From: Stereum hirsutum FP-91666 SS1
Taxonomy: Eukaryota; Basidiomycota; Agaricomycetes; Russulales; Stereaceae
Direction of reading: 5' to 3'
Assembly: GCF_000264905.1 (NCBI RefSeq)
Contig: NW_006763144.1
Span: 1,059,648 to 1,123,647 of the forward strand
DNA: 64,000 nt
Numbering within the stretch: position 1 is the first letter of the stretch; each line of letters begins with the position of its first letter. The position numbers were made by a program, and so were the translations under genes. Under the pieces are notes generated by a model. It saw nothing but the letters and a program-made list of their open reading frames with translations. It searched no databases and was not told where the DNA came from. Shown piece after piece: positions 37,884 through 50,132 of this stretch.

Positions 37884-39295
37884 GACAGTCAATAATAGAA
37901 AATAATAAGAAAGAGGATGTCGCAAGCAGAGGGCGGAATAGCGGAGTGGGAGGTGGAAACCAGCTGGTGGTGGCCCAAAGGGCCTATTGAAGTAGCTGAT
38001 GTATAAGCACAAGGGTGGCCTTCGGCGTTTGGCTCTCACACCCTTCGGCTGTCCGAACGGTTCCCCAATATCTGGCAACCATCCATCTTATCTTCTCCAA
38101 AGTCCTTTACAAAGCCATTTTTCCTTCCTTCCACGACCGCTCTGACCTGCCTTCTCGTCATTTTCGACGCTGATGCCGGCAAGACAACCTTTGAAATCTT
38201 GGGACACGCCATACTCGCGAATCTCTGGCGCTTCAATCCTTTGCAAGGAAAAAAGTACTATCCGTAGGAATCTAGGCACCTTGACTCTACCCTGTGCGAA
38301 TAGATTCATGGCTCAATTGGCCGTGATCTGCTGCAGAGCTGCCGAAGATTGTATGTGTGGCTGGGATCAAACGTCCTACGGATAGCCATCCACTGAGCGG
38401 TACAATTGCGTTGTCTGGCTCAGGCAAAATTATTGTACATGCTCACCCCCGCGCACGCCGGCGCCGTAGGTAATCGATGCCACTGAATAAGCAAAAAAGA
38501 GGTCCCAGGGAGATACAAATCACGTCGGATCACCCTCACGCGGTAAGTCTCACACTGCTTCTTGAGGAGATGGAGGCAGAGTACTTTTCTTCATCCAAAC
38601 GGGCGAGTCTAGATGTGGCCCTAGCCTATCGTTCGTTGGTTTTACTCGCAGCCAACAGATTGTGGCGCCTGGCTGTCCTCCTTCTTCCTACTTGGATCCC
38701 CGAGCCCCACCGCGAATAGGCACATCACCTATCCAGAGACTACGATAGTCCGGTCTGCTCATAACAACCCCATTTGTCTCTAATGTGCGTTTACGGTTGA
38801 AACGCCAGGATGCGGCGAGGAGTATACTGTATGAGAGTCCCTTGGCGGATCCATGCAATTCCTAAAAGTAAGCAAGTTGCCTGGCAGCGTTCACGGGTCA
38901 CGGTTTACTAAGTTTATGATGATTCAGAATAGAGCTATGTTTATGGAGAAGTAGTAAAGTCAGCATGTGCTGAGCACACGGCGCCTTCTCCTGTATAGGA
39001 CTGTATCCTCCCAAGGACAGTAAGATCAAGACAGACAGCTTCGCATGAGAGGAAAGAAGTGGAGGTTTGTACCCGAACATCCGTTCCTGTCAACGAACTC
39101 TCTGTTTCCAACATTCCCCCATACCATGCGTTCGTTTTGTCAGATCATGGTCAAGTGGGGTTTGGCTGGTCTTTGACGGGACGTCGTGATAGCCAATCTT
39201 CCGACAGTAAAGGACTCGTCGACCTGACAATTCATGGACCAAAAAAACATAGCGACAATTACCATCACAACGTCCCATCACCCTGACATCCCTTT
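37884..39295. other. 1.4-kb intergenic region upstream of GSH1
   Basis: No supported gene. A short inverted repeat, ctatccgtagg at 38257-38267 and cctacggatag near 38375-38385, brackets about 120 bp. The frame at 38477-38719 has no family resemblance. Confidence 0.4.
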
Positions 39296-41519
39296 TTACT
39301 TCGCAGACGTAGAATTCTTCAACGCATCCGGGAACCTCCCATCCGTGATATCATCCGGCACCGGAACCGTATAATTCGCAAAACAATCAAACTGATAATC
39401 CACCTCCTCGATCCTCGCCTGCAGGCCACTGATGAACTTGTCGATCTCGCACAATCCGTTCTTGTCCGCCGTGCAGCCCTGGATGCCCGTGAGCGGGAGG
39501 ACGGCGTCGTTTAGGACGAAGCGGATGTGGGTCGGGGTGTCAGAGGCGGGGCAGGAGAGGACTTGGCCGACCATGTTGGAGCCGAAGGGGGAGATGTGGG
39601 GTACTATCCATGTCTGTGTAGATGGTAGAGGTTATGTGAGTAGAACACGAAACAGGAGGATCAATTAGGGGGATTAGTACTGACTTGATCATCGGGGATG
39701 TGATCAGTGGGAAGGGGGCCAGGTGCAGAGAAGATGCTGAGGTTCATAGCAGTGACAATCGCACTGATGACTGGTGACACACACTATCATCAGCTATTTA
39801 TAGCTAAGAAAGACACGAGTAAGGAGCTTACTCGTATCGTGAGTGGCATCAACAAAAATTGGCTGAGACAAGGGGAACGTGCTGAAAACAAACATATATG
39901 GGCGACAGGCATGAAGAACCACGAGGACCTCAAACACTCACACGTTGGAAGTGACGATGGTCTCGTTAACGGAGGTGTCGAATGTGGAGATTGGTGTTCG
40001 AGTCAGACGTGAAACGAGCTCTTGAACCCAACCGATACCCTGAGCGGCCACTGCTGGGTTACCGGGACCGTTTCCATACCAGAATGAGACGTCTTCAGGG
40101 GTATGATGTTAGATGGAAGCAGGGTTCAGAGTGACCCGAACGATACGCACCCAGGAAATACTCGAACTGCTTCCATTCCTCCTCCGTGAAAAGTGCACAG
40201 AAGCTCGAGAAGCCGAGGGCCACAGTCTACGAGTCCCAGTCAGCATGCACGACGCCAAAAGTCAACCGAGGTCCGTACTTCGTATGCACAAGTCTCTTGC
40301 ATTGCAATGATAGTTGAAGCCGTGAGGTTCAAGCCAGTGATGTGTTTTGACAGCCTCTCGATCGTAGGAGCCGTATATATTTCAGCCCAAGCATTGGCCT
40401 GAGTACTCCCCAGAGACGCGACGGCGTTGTTCGCATTAGTACAGACGTCGTACGGAGCTAATGTGCTGTTGAATCCCGAGGACTCTATTTCGATGAGCTG
40501 ATGATAGCTAGTCTGGTAAGACTGTACGCCGAAGAACCCTGCCGCGAACTGCAAACTATTAGATGAGGAAGGACTTTTAGCAACGGATCATGCATCATGA
40601 AGAGTTGATAACCACTCGAAATACACTCACGCTGAGTCTACCATGCGCTCTGAATGCACGAATCCAATCAGATCATGATCGGGCTTGAATAACGGATAAC
40701 TTACCCTCTGAGGTGGTACGCCACACGGGGAAGTCGTTGAACCCCTTCAACAACTCACCGTACCTGACCCTGAAACCGACACCCAAACCATACCTAAATT
40801 CACGCGTGTGAGCCAAGTCATGTACTCAGAAAGTCTACGAAGAACGTACAATTGCTCACGTCCGAAAGGGGTCAAAATCTCAGCACCAAGCTTGTACGTC
40901 CAAGTACTTAGAAACTCCAGCGGGCCCGTCACGTTCACGGTCGTGTTAGCATTATGCAACGCGGCGGCCAATTGCGCAGGAGCAGCACCAGTGGTAGGAT
41001 ACCTCGCTCCATGGCGGTGGAGGAGGTGCGCTTGAGTGAGGGAACAACCCTCTGGGATCAGAGGCGATGACTCGTTGAGACCGAAGGTACCGGCATCGAG
41101 AGAGAACATAGGAGAAAGATTGCCCCAGTAGTGTTCGACATTGAACGTCTTCCCCTTGTGGTCTTCCGTGTCTGGACGGACGAGAGGGAATGCGCTATCG
41201 ACTTTGGATAAGGCAGTCGCGGTAGCGATAGCTTCGGCCTCATCTCCCGCTACAGAACGAAATACATTACGAAGTCAGGGAGTCGGATAACAGGTATGGA
41301 AGAGAAGTGGGACAGACTGGGTGTGGGTCCGGGAAATCCCACCACACTCGCTTCAGGGAAGTTCGGGTCAGGAACGGTCACAGTGGCGTTCGGAAGAAAT
41401 GCGAACGAAGTCGTCTCTCCAGCGGAGGAAGAGAGCACGGCGCGTGGAACATTGTAAGCTGAGACTTGCACCAAGTGAAGGCTCGCGACGAGAAAGACGA
41501 GACGCGTGAACGGGAACAT
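39296..41519 (-). CDS. secreted histidine acid phosphatase (phytase-like), copy 2
   Basis: The ATG at 41519 gives signal peptide MFPFTRLVFLVASLHLVQVS A followed by YNVPRAVLSSSAG, colinear with copy 1. The catalytic motif is intact (LTQAHLLHRHGARYPTTG) and so is the HD motif (FVDATHDT). SPMFSLDAGTFGLNESS, EFLSTWTYKLGAEILTPFGR, GFFGVQSYQTSYHQLIEIES and MVGQVLSCPASDTPTHIRFV match copy 1 almost residue for residue, and intron positions agree. The C-terminus DGRFPDALKNSTSAK is two residues shorter. Both copies keep all key residues, so both are probably active secreted phosphatases. Orientation is opposite to copy 1, with GSH1 between. Substrate range and division of labour are unknown. Confidence 0.92.
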
Positions 41520-41631
41520 GTCGATCGGCAAGGCGAAACGATGAGCTCGGGGCTCCAACTCGTCGAGGAGATGATGAGTTATGAGTTCGAGGACCGAGAT
41601 CAGCTGCTCCATCCACTCTGCGTTGATGATA

Positions 41632-41642
41632 TTTATATATAG
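41632..41642 (-). promoter_or_regulatory. TATA box of phosphatase gene 2
   Basis: The minus strand reads CTATATATAAATA about 115 bp upstream of the ATG at 41519. Confidence 0.5.
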
Positions 41643-41725
41643 TACTCATACTCGGGATTACAGCCGATTTGATGACGGGACCTATGCCCCTCAAATATGC
41701 TTCGCGAACGTGCATTTCCTCATCA

Positions 41726-42121
41726 TCAGACAGGATGAAGACCTAGCCCGAATGTTTTATTTTTATACGAGCTATGATGGTGTGATTTGCCCCCGTCCGA
41801 TGTACCGCGAGGCTTAGACGGCGTGGCATCGTAGCTACTAGACGAGGAACCCGCTGAGTTTGGGATCCCCCTGGATGATTGACAAGCATAGATTGAGAGG
41901 AATGAAGACGAGACTGTTGGCATAGAGCGTACGATATCAGGCAAAGCTGATGCTGCATGGTGTATGAGGGTCCCTATAGGCGACGAACGTGCGTTAGAGT
42001 CGGTATGGATTTGGAAAGAAATCATTGAGCGAGAAGGCCCGGCGTAAGCCGCTGCGGACCTTGAACGTTTCTTACGCCACCGAGAAATAATGTGGCCCTC
42101 GCGAAACGCTCCGAAACACAT
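41726..42121 (-). CDS. doubtful 131-codon frame
   Basis: An open minus-strand frame starts MCFGAFREGHIISRWRKKRS and is basic at the N-terminus and Ser-rich after that. It lies 95 bp beyond the UTP25 stop on the same strand and upstream of phosphatase copy 2. There is no family resemblance, signal peptide or domain. It may be part of the UTP25 3' untranslated region or a chance frame. Confidence 0.15.
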   Translation of the reverse strand: MCFGAFREGHIISRWRKKRSRSAAAYAGPSRSMISFQIHTDSNARSSPIGTLIHHAASALPDIVRSMPTVSSSFLSIYACQSSRGIPNSAGSSSSSYDATPSKPRGTSDGGKSHHHSSYKNKTFGLGLHPV

Positions 42122-42215
42122 ATTTCATCGTGACAAGAAAGTTGGCGCGTTCGGACACCGAGTCCGCGGGGCACCTCCAAGGTCATGACCAGAACAGTAG
42201 ATAATCGATAATGAA

Positions 42216-44772
42216 TCAAAGCGCGTTCTGCTTCAACAACGCCGTCGCCCCCTTGGTCCCCGCAATCCTCTCAAGTCTGAACCAGTCGTACTTTGAGAAT
42301 AGGGTCCGGCAGGTCACGTCACCCGGCTGGACGTCCTCGTCGAGGAAAGGGTAGGAGAGGAGTTCGGTGTAGAACTGCGCGTGGTCGGGAGGACCATAGA
42401 AGACAAGGTTGCGGATACCTCGGAGTTTGTATCTATTGATGTGATGTTGAAAGATCAGAGGCTGAGATTGTAGTTGAACGAGAAGGGAAAACGAGGGGGG
42501 AACAGACTGACCTTCGGTAGAAGTGGAAGCGCTCGCTGATGAGGAGGAAGGATTTCTTTCCTGTGAAGAACGCTTGTCGTGCTCGAGAGATGTCCTGATT
42601 GGAGGAATACCTAAGAAGAGCAGTTCGTGTCAGCGATAATGAACATCGGTCTTGAGAGACGACTACGTACTCAGAGAGAACAGTGTATGAGTATCCTTGT
42701 TTGCGGAACTGGTTCTCCACACGGATAAAGTCGAACGAGGAGGGGACAAAGATCGCGGTATTGGCGCTTTGAACGGCAGACTTCATGATAGCGGGCAACA
42801 TCTGGAAATTTCGACAAGTCATTATGAGGCAGAAGTGTATATGGGTTGAAGGCCAACTATACCTGTGTTGTAAAGTAATGGAACCGTTTCTCCGGCTCGT
42901 CCTTCAGGCTCGTACAGTCAAATTGTACAAAGTTCTGGGTTGTGGGGAGTGAGTGAGTACATCACTCGTTGTACGGGATTGGCAAGAAGCATACTTGATC
43001 GAGATCTTGAGGAACTTGGACAGGGGCCCATTGCCTTGTCGTTCGAACCTTGCCGGCGACATTCTTCAAGGTTTGGTTGAACAAATTCCGGGTCTCTGGT
43101 GTTTCATATGCCGAGAGAAGGACGGTTTGGCGAAGATATGCAGCACTGTGCAAGGCGTGATGAGGCTGGAGTAGTCGCAATGAAGTAGAATGCACTTACT
43201 GTCCGTCCAGGTACCAGGGCTTGATACGAGAGAAATCGGTGTTATGGGACTCTTTCGGGAGTTTGTTCAGGTGAGAGAACACGAACTGGCGATGGAAGAT
43301 GTATAAGAGGATGGTGTGTTTACAGAAGCATAGATGCTTACCTGCACATGTTCCCAATTTTGCATTGTCAGGGTGTCCATTTGATCCACAATGAGCATCT
43401 CGATGGAAGACAAGAAGTCTGCTTTACTGAGAAAAAGTTAAGTTCGAGGAAGTAAAGGATGAATGGCCCGAAAACAACACTTACTTGTCCTTTTCTATAG
43501 ACATCCTCAGGCCTAGCGGACTGGCTATGATGACATCACACGCGTAGAAATCGGCAAACAGCTTCACGCTCTTCCTCGTCAATTTGATCCCTACCCTAAA
43601 GTTGTCATCCATATTTCCCTTAAACGTCTCAACGTGATCCCGTGGATACGTCCCAGGTTCGGCGGTGGCCAACTTATCCACAGCTCCCTCAGGAAGACCA
43701 AATTCGTTGAGGAACCGTGCACGATTCTCAACTTGGTGTGTTGGAGAAGGAGTATGGGCGGAGAGGGCATCGAACCAATTGAAAGCGGAGGAGCGGAATG
43801 GGACAAGGAGGAGTATGGAGGGACGGGTGAAGCCTTGATCTTGGACATCTTCAGGTGGGGAAGCAGAAGCTTTGATTGCATGAGAGAGGCGCTCATTATT
43901 TTTGAGGACCCGTCGCCGCTTTCTGTACAAGTATTAGCGTCCGAGGAAGAATGTGAAGGTAAGAAGGACCGACTTCGTGACATGGTTCAGATAGTGTAGT
44001 GTGATTGCATCTCGCATCTTCGCTGCAGTATCCAGCGTGGTGTGGGTGTGGTGTAAATCACGATTGCTGGAGAGTACTGAGAGGGTCGTACTCTGGAGCT
44101 CACGGATCTCTGAGAAGGGTACATATCAGCGGAAATTAGGGCAGCATGGCTGTGATAGGTACCCGGAGTAAGCTTCGCCTGACGTTCTTGAAATGGCGTC
44201 CTCAGCCTCTCCAGAATCTATAAAACCAACAATATTTAAACATACAACACCACATAGCTATAGCATGTAGGTACTAACGGATTGTTGGCCTTTCGAGGAC
44301 TGCTGAGGGGCTGAGGAGCCTGACGGTGTGCACTCAACCACAGTACCGAGTCTTCGAAGAGAAGAGGTAGAAGATGCCCATTCTCCTTCATCTACAGCTT
44401 TTCTTGATGACTCTGTTAAAGAGGCGGGCTTGGGCCCAAAATGATACTCATACGGATCTGTCGGGTCTTTTGGGCCACATGAGTTTGAAGCCTCCCAGAT
44501 AAATTGTGGGGCGCACCGTCGTCCTTCAGATCCTCTGCTTCTATTGTTTTGTCCTCTTCTACTTCATCTCCTTCATCGTCCACATTAGTTGCGCCTGTAG
44601 TCTCCTCGTTGGAGTTTCCCGGATCGGAGGCTGGCTCCAGCGACCGTCTTTTATTCAGCTTTGTTGTTGGTAATGGATTATCCTCATGGCGTTTTCGTTT
44701 GGTGGACCTAGCAGCTGATACATTGAGAAGAGTAAGAAGACGGGTCGTCGGCGATGTTGGTTCCACAGCCAT
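42216..44772 (-). CDS. UTP25: UTP25, U3 snoRNA-associated processome protein
   Basis: The ATG at 44772 opens [20 protein letters not shown], with a nuclear-type basic patch [10 protein letters not shown] and an acidic disordered region ([20 protein letters not shown]). The conserved UTP25 body follows: [189 protein letters not shown]. The C-terminus is [11 protein letters not shown]. The helicase-like fold lacks catalytic motifs, as in the family. It acts in small-subunit rRNA processing in the nucleolus. About ten introns. It shares a 367-bp divergent promoter region with TOP3. Confidence 0.92.
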
Positions 44773-45139
44773 AGTTGTGTTTTCGCAGAAAGACAGTTCT
44801 GGAAAATGATTTTGCTTCAGAATATCGGTGGCACAGGGTCACATGATTAACGCGTCTCGTTTGTGGCTTTCGCGACGAGCGCCACTACTTCGTGATCACC
44901 GCGTTCTGTCTTCACCGTCGACCATCTCGTCCTTCCCCCCTCCGGCGCCCCTTGTTTCGAGGCTTTTCACGCGTATTTGAGCTTCTGAATTGTTTCTCTG
45001 GATTTTGAATTAACTTCTGGTCTCTGATCCACACCACCGGGCCAGGCCAGGGACTTTCGTAGCGAGATATACAGTCTTATAACGGCGCTTCCCATCGGAA
45101 CAAGGATTTGTTCGAGTTCAGTCGGTGATCACGCCTGTG
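44773..45139. promoter_or_regulatory. bidirectional promoter region UTP25 / TOP3
   Basis: This 367-bp gap separates two divergent ATGs, so both promoters must lie in it. I see no clear TATA box for either gene, which fits housekeeping expression. Confidence 0.45.
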
Positions 45140-48100
45140 ATGAGGGTTCTGTGTGTGGCAGAGAAGCCTTCCATATCTAAATCTATCACACAAATCCTGT
45201 CGGGCGGCCAATTTACCACAGTGTGTCCTTTCCCCCTCTTGTATGCCCATCAAGTCGCTCATGTCTTGAAACAGCGCAACACGGCCACGAACTACGTAAA
45301 AAACTATGACTTTACCTATAACTACACCCACTCCACATTCACAGTCACTTGCGTCGCTGGGCACTTAATGGAATACGACTTCCACGACACTCATCGGAAA
45401 TGGCAATCGTGCGATCCCATTGCTCTTTTCGACGCACCCATCGAGAGTAAAACGGCAAAGGACAAGACTGCTATCGCGCAAAACATTTCGAATGAGGCGC
45501 GGAGAGCGGATCAGCTCATGATATGGACCGATTGCGATCGCGAAGGAGAAAATATTGGATGGGAAATTATGGTAACTGCTCAGAAGACGAACCGTAATAT
45601 CATCGTCAAGCGAGCGAGGTTTAGTGCAATCATCGCACAGTGAGTTGCTTCACTCATATATTCGTTCGCGCAATCCGGTTCTTCAGCTCCCAATAATTAT
45701 ACAGACAGATCCATAATGCCGCCCAACATCCCATCGAACTTGACCTTCTACAAGCGCAGGCAGTCACTGCTCGCATAAACCTCGACTTGCGGATAGGTGC
45801 AGCTTTCACTCGTATGCAGACCATGGCTCTTCGTGACCGACTGGAGAAACTTAAAGAAGCCGGCGTCATTTCCTACGGTGTGTCAGATTTGTAACATGCG
45901 CTTGTCGACGTGTTTTGATTGAACTTTTACTCTGGAAGGACCCTGTCAGTTTCCAACACTTGGTTTCGTTGTCTCGCGCTACAATCAAGTGCAATCATTT
46001 GTTCCTGAGGCATTCTGGTACATTTACCTGTCGATCGAGCCTAACGCTGGCTCATCCAAGATCAATGAGGAAGTCCAGTTCACGTGGAGGAGAGGGCACT
46101 TGTTTGAGTTCGAAGTCGCTCTGGTCATCTACGAGGTAGTACTCGCCTCTCCACGGGCCAGAGTCACAAAGGTTACCAAGAAAAATACGAAGAAATGGTT
46201 CGCTATAGATTTTAGTCTCCTTTGACTGTGACTCATTCTATCCTTTAGGAAGCCGTTACCCCTCACGACGGTCGAGCTCCAGAAGGCTGGCTCCCGTCTT
46301 TTGAAACTCGCCCCCAAGAAGATTCTTGATGTATGCTAATTCTTGTCTCTTGAACTACGAGAATAATTTGCTGATCAATGGAAGGTACTTGCAGATTGCT
46401 GAGAAACTCTACCAACAAGGATTTTTATCGTACCCTCGCACAGAAACCGACCAGTACGACCCACAGTTCGATTTCATGTCTCTCATCGAAAAGCAGAACG
46501 TCGACCCAGAATGGGGTCAATTCGCGCATATGTAGGTAGACGCAGACGTCTTTCCATTGATAGTGACTGATATATGACATCGTGTAGGCTTCAGACTCAG
46601 GATGGCTTCAATGCACCCAGGAAGGGCAAGAACAATGACCACGCGCATCCTCCGATTCACCCGACAGCACACGCAGCAAATCTTGGCGGAGATGATAAGC
46701 GAGTTTACGAATTTATCGTTCGACGATTTCTGGCGTGTTGTTCGAAGGATGCATTGGGCTTTCAGACGACGGTCGATGTGCTCTGTGGGGGCGAAGAATT
46801 CTATGCTACGGGTCCGTCATCGTCACATCATGTTCTTTATACTCTGTTGTGCATTCTTGTTGAAATGTATCTAATACATCTTCATGTTACCCCAATCATG
46901 ATAGGCTTGATTATCCTCGAGCGGAATTTCTTGAACGTGTATCCCTATGAGAAGTGGAGCGGGAAGGAACTACCCGACTTTGAGGAAGGAGACGAGTTCA
47001 TGCCCTCCGTTTGTGAGCTTCGAGAGGGTGTCACTTCTCCGCCGAACCTTCTTACCGAGGCTGATCTCGTCGGATTGATGGACAAGAATGGAATCGGTAT
47101 GCACACCCCTTAACATTTCTCAAAACATTTACCAAAGGAGGGGTCTGGACATAGGTACCGACGCGACAATTGCGCAACATATCGAGACTATCATTGAACG
47201 CGGCTACGTTATACCTCGGCCGGATGGGGGAGTGAAGTACCTCGTTCCCTCGACGTTGGGTATCGGACTGGTGGATGGATACAACGAGATCGGCTTCGAG
47301 AAGAGTCTGAGCAAGCCACAACTCCGACGAGATGTACGTTCACTCGTTGTCCTTTCTGAACCTAGCCAGTCCAGCCCCCATATCAACTTCACCCTTCTTT
47401 ACTGATCAATCATCTCATTGCTGCACCTGCCAGACTGAGCGCAATCTAGTGCAAGTGTGTCAAGGACAGAAGTCCAAGACCGACATGCTTTCCGAGAGTA
47501 TAGAACAGTACAAGGAGATGTATATCCTGGCCAAAAGAGACTTCCCTAAGATCATGGCCGTGAGTGTTTTCTCATGTCATCACAGACGCGGGTTGACCAT
47601 TTTTTCATGCCCTTCTTCGGTACATGATATTGCAGGCCGTTCGGAGGCGGCTTGATGGTCGCGGCAACGCTGGCGCAGCTGGCCAAGGTGATGGAGGCGG
47701 CAGAGGGCGAGGAGGTGCCCGTGGTGCTGGGCGTGGTGGGCGTGGCGGTGGAAGAGGTGGACGAGGCGGAGGTAACGGTGGTCGTGGAGGTGGGGACGAT
47801 GACAGCGACAATGAAGGACCTGGAGGTGGAGGTGGGAGGGGTCGAGGTGCTGCAAGAGCTCGAGGGTCCACGCGCGCTGCTGCACCAGCCTCTCGTGGAC
47901 GAGCGACAGCCCGCGGTGGCGCACCGAGAGCAGCCAGCCCTCCTCCAGATATGGATGAAGAAGGTGGAAGATATATGCCCTTTTTATAACTGCCTTTCCT
48001 TCGCTCAATATAAATTTTCACCGTTGTTCACGCAGAGTTCTTCGCGCCGCCGCCGCCGCCCCCTCCAAAACCGCGGTCGACTGCCGCTAAATCGACTGCC

Positions 48101-49407
48101 GCCAAATCTGCACCAACGTCCACTTCGAATGCGAGTTCTCGAGCTGGGCCAAGCAGAAACACGAACGCAAACAATTCGGACGAGGTCCGTTGCGACTGTG
48201 GCGAGATCGCTATCGAGCGTACGGTTACGAAAGAGAGCATCAACAAAGGCCGCACTTTCCGAAAATGTGCGACAGAGAAGTGCAGCTTTTTCGCATGGGG
48301 AGACGAACCCGTAGCTTCGTCGTCGGCTTCAACATCGGCAGCTGCAAGAAGAGCAGATCCGATGCCGGCGCCTGTTCTGGGGAAGAGGGCGTTCTCTGAA
48401 CGTTCAGTAAATCATCGTCGTTCCTATCTTGTAATTGTCGAGCGATGCTGACTTTATTTTGGCTTGCCGTGTGTTAGGATTCGAGACAATCCTCGAGAAC
48501 GGCCGAGGAAGGGCCTAAACGGTGTAATTGCGATATGACCGCCATCACGAAAGAAGTGACCAAGGATGGCGCGAACAAGGGACGGAGCTTCTGGACTTGT
48601 CCTAACGTCAAAGTAGCGTCGTGTGGATTCTTTGAGTGGGTGGCGGAGGGCGTGGGTGATAGTGGTGGAGGAGCTGGGGGGAGAAGCTCCAGTGTGGGTG
48701 AGGTCAAGTCGGGCGGCTGCTTCAAGGTGAGCAGTCCGTTTGCCTTCAGAGAGATGAATCGATGACAATGTCATTACAATTGAAGTGTGGTCAAGAAGGA
48801 CATTGGGCTAGTGGTATGTGTCTTTCATGTACAGACATTCACAAACAGCACTCAAACATCGTCCAGCATGTCCAAATCCACAGGGTGGCTCTGACTCCAA
48901 CAAGAGGTTCAAGTCTGGAGGAACATTTGGAGACAGTGGTGGTACAGGTAACGCATGCTTCAAGTGCGGCGAACCAGGGCACTATAGTAATGGTATGTTC
49001 TTTTGCCGTCGATGCTCCTCTATGCTCCCCTCTTTCGAATATCTTCTAAACATTTCTTTCTAGCCTGTCCAAACCCGAATGGTGGATCAGGCCAACGGAC
49101 GAAGTCCTCAGGTGGAGGAGGCGGAGACAATGCATGTTTCAAGTGTGGCGAGTCTGGTCACTACAGCAATGGTGCGTTTCTTTAATATAACCATCCTTTT
49201 TTTGGCGACTGACACCGACTACACCTGCCTTCGACGAAAGCCTGCCCAAATCCTGGAGGCGCTGCGAAGCCGGCATCTCGGGCTGGCTCAAGAGGAGGCA
49301 AACGAGGCAGAGGTCGGGGTCGGGGACGGACAAGTGGAGGGAAGTCCCGGGGAAAGTCCTCAAAATCGGCCGGCTCGATGTTCGGCGCTGCTGATGACTT
49401 TATGTGA
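45140..49407 (+). CDS. TOP3: DNA topoisomerase III with GRF and CCHC zinc fingers
   Basis: The ATG at 45140 gives MRVLCVAEKPSISKSI, the Toprim domain start; the acidic triad motif is WTDCDREGENIGWEI. The type IA core follows: ARFSAIIAQQIHNAAQHP, QAVTARINLDLRIGAAFTR, PCQFPTLGFVV, and the catalytic tyrosine in GFLSYPRTETDQYDP. DHAHPPIHPTA and GTDATIAQHIETIIERGYV complete it. A long Gly/Arg-rich stretch (47.65-47.95 kb) comes next, then two GRF zinc fingers (RCDCGEIAIERTVTKESINK.. and RCNCDMTAITKEVTKDGANK..) and three zinc knuckles (CFKCGQEGHWASAC, CFKCGEPGHYSNAC, CFKCGESGHYSNAC). The protein ends in an RG-rich tail, GAADDFM. This is the TOP3-alpha arrangement; with a RecQ helicase and Rmi1 it dissolves recombination intermediates. 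About 16 introns. A GTG-started upstream extension has no support. Confidence 0.95.
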
Positions 49408-50040
49408 AACGTTAACCGTGGACTCTTTTCTTTTCCCCTTTCTGTGTTGTGGCGAGGATCCTAGTTTTTTTTTCCCCTGCTTATCGCACTCTCTTGTTAT
49501 CGCTGTATTTAAAATAGAAATTCCTTGTTCATTATAATGCTGCTGGCTTTTTGTGTAATTTGGTTGTAACATTTTTTGGAGGATGGGTAGTGTTGGAAGA
49601 TGGGATTCAGTGGATATGCACCTCGTGAGCCTCTGTGGTAAGCTCGATTGACAAGCTCGATCAATCTGTTCGTCACGGTACTCATGTTCCTGATACGCGC
49701 TGCTTCCACCATGATCCAAGTAGCATTCAACTCCTCAATCGACGAGCTCGTTGAGCTGAACAAAATCAAGACAAAATTGATCTGATATAACCCCGCACTG
49801 GGCCATGAGCAGGTCCGCGTGAGCCCGCCCCGCACGGGAACATCGCCGTTTTCCCCGGATCTGTTTGTCGGACTGTGGGGCACTTTGCGTTTTGAAATCA
49901 AACATCGTCTTGTCGCCTGGCTTCCGTCCGCAACACATCCACTCCGGCCCCGGACACGGAGAAGTATACAGAAGTGCAGAACCATGATTGGGCCTTGAAT
50001 TGATGGTCTCGTGTCCATTGATTTTACATTTTAGCGCTCG
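49408..50040. other. intergenic between TOP3 and the MFS gene
   Basis: No supported gene. A minus-strand frame at 49509-50018 has no family resemblance. Confidence 0.4.
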
Positions 50041-50048
50041 TATATATA
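50041..50048 (+). promoter_or_regulatory. TATA box of the MFS permease gene
   Basis: TATATATA lies 92 bp upstream of the ATG at 50133. Confidence 0.45.
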
Positions 50049-50132
50049 CACTGGCAGGCCGCTTTGCAATGACGGCTTACTCTGTCCCCCCGCCTCCTTT
50101 CTCCACCCACATCACTAGCTCCCGTCAGGACA

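Noticed and set aside
6765..38000. HMT1-type transporter and GSH1 as a metal-detoxification cluster
   Set aside because: They are about 24 kb apart with many unrelated genes between; the functional link through glutathione is real in general but gives no sign of clustering here.
38477..38719. 80-codon plus-strand frame in the GSH1 upstream region
   Set aside because: No resemblance, no splice partners.
49509..50018. 169-codon minus-strand frame upstream of the MFS gene
   Set aside because: No domain or splice logic; overlaps the promoter of the MFS gene.
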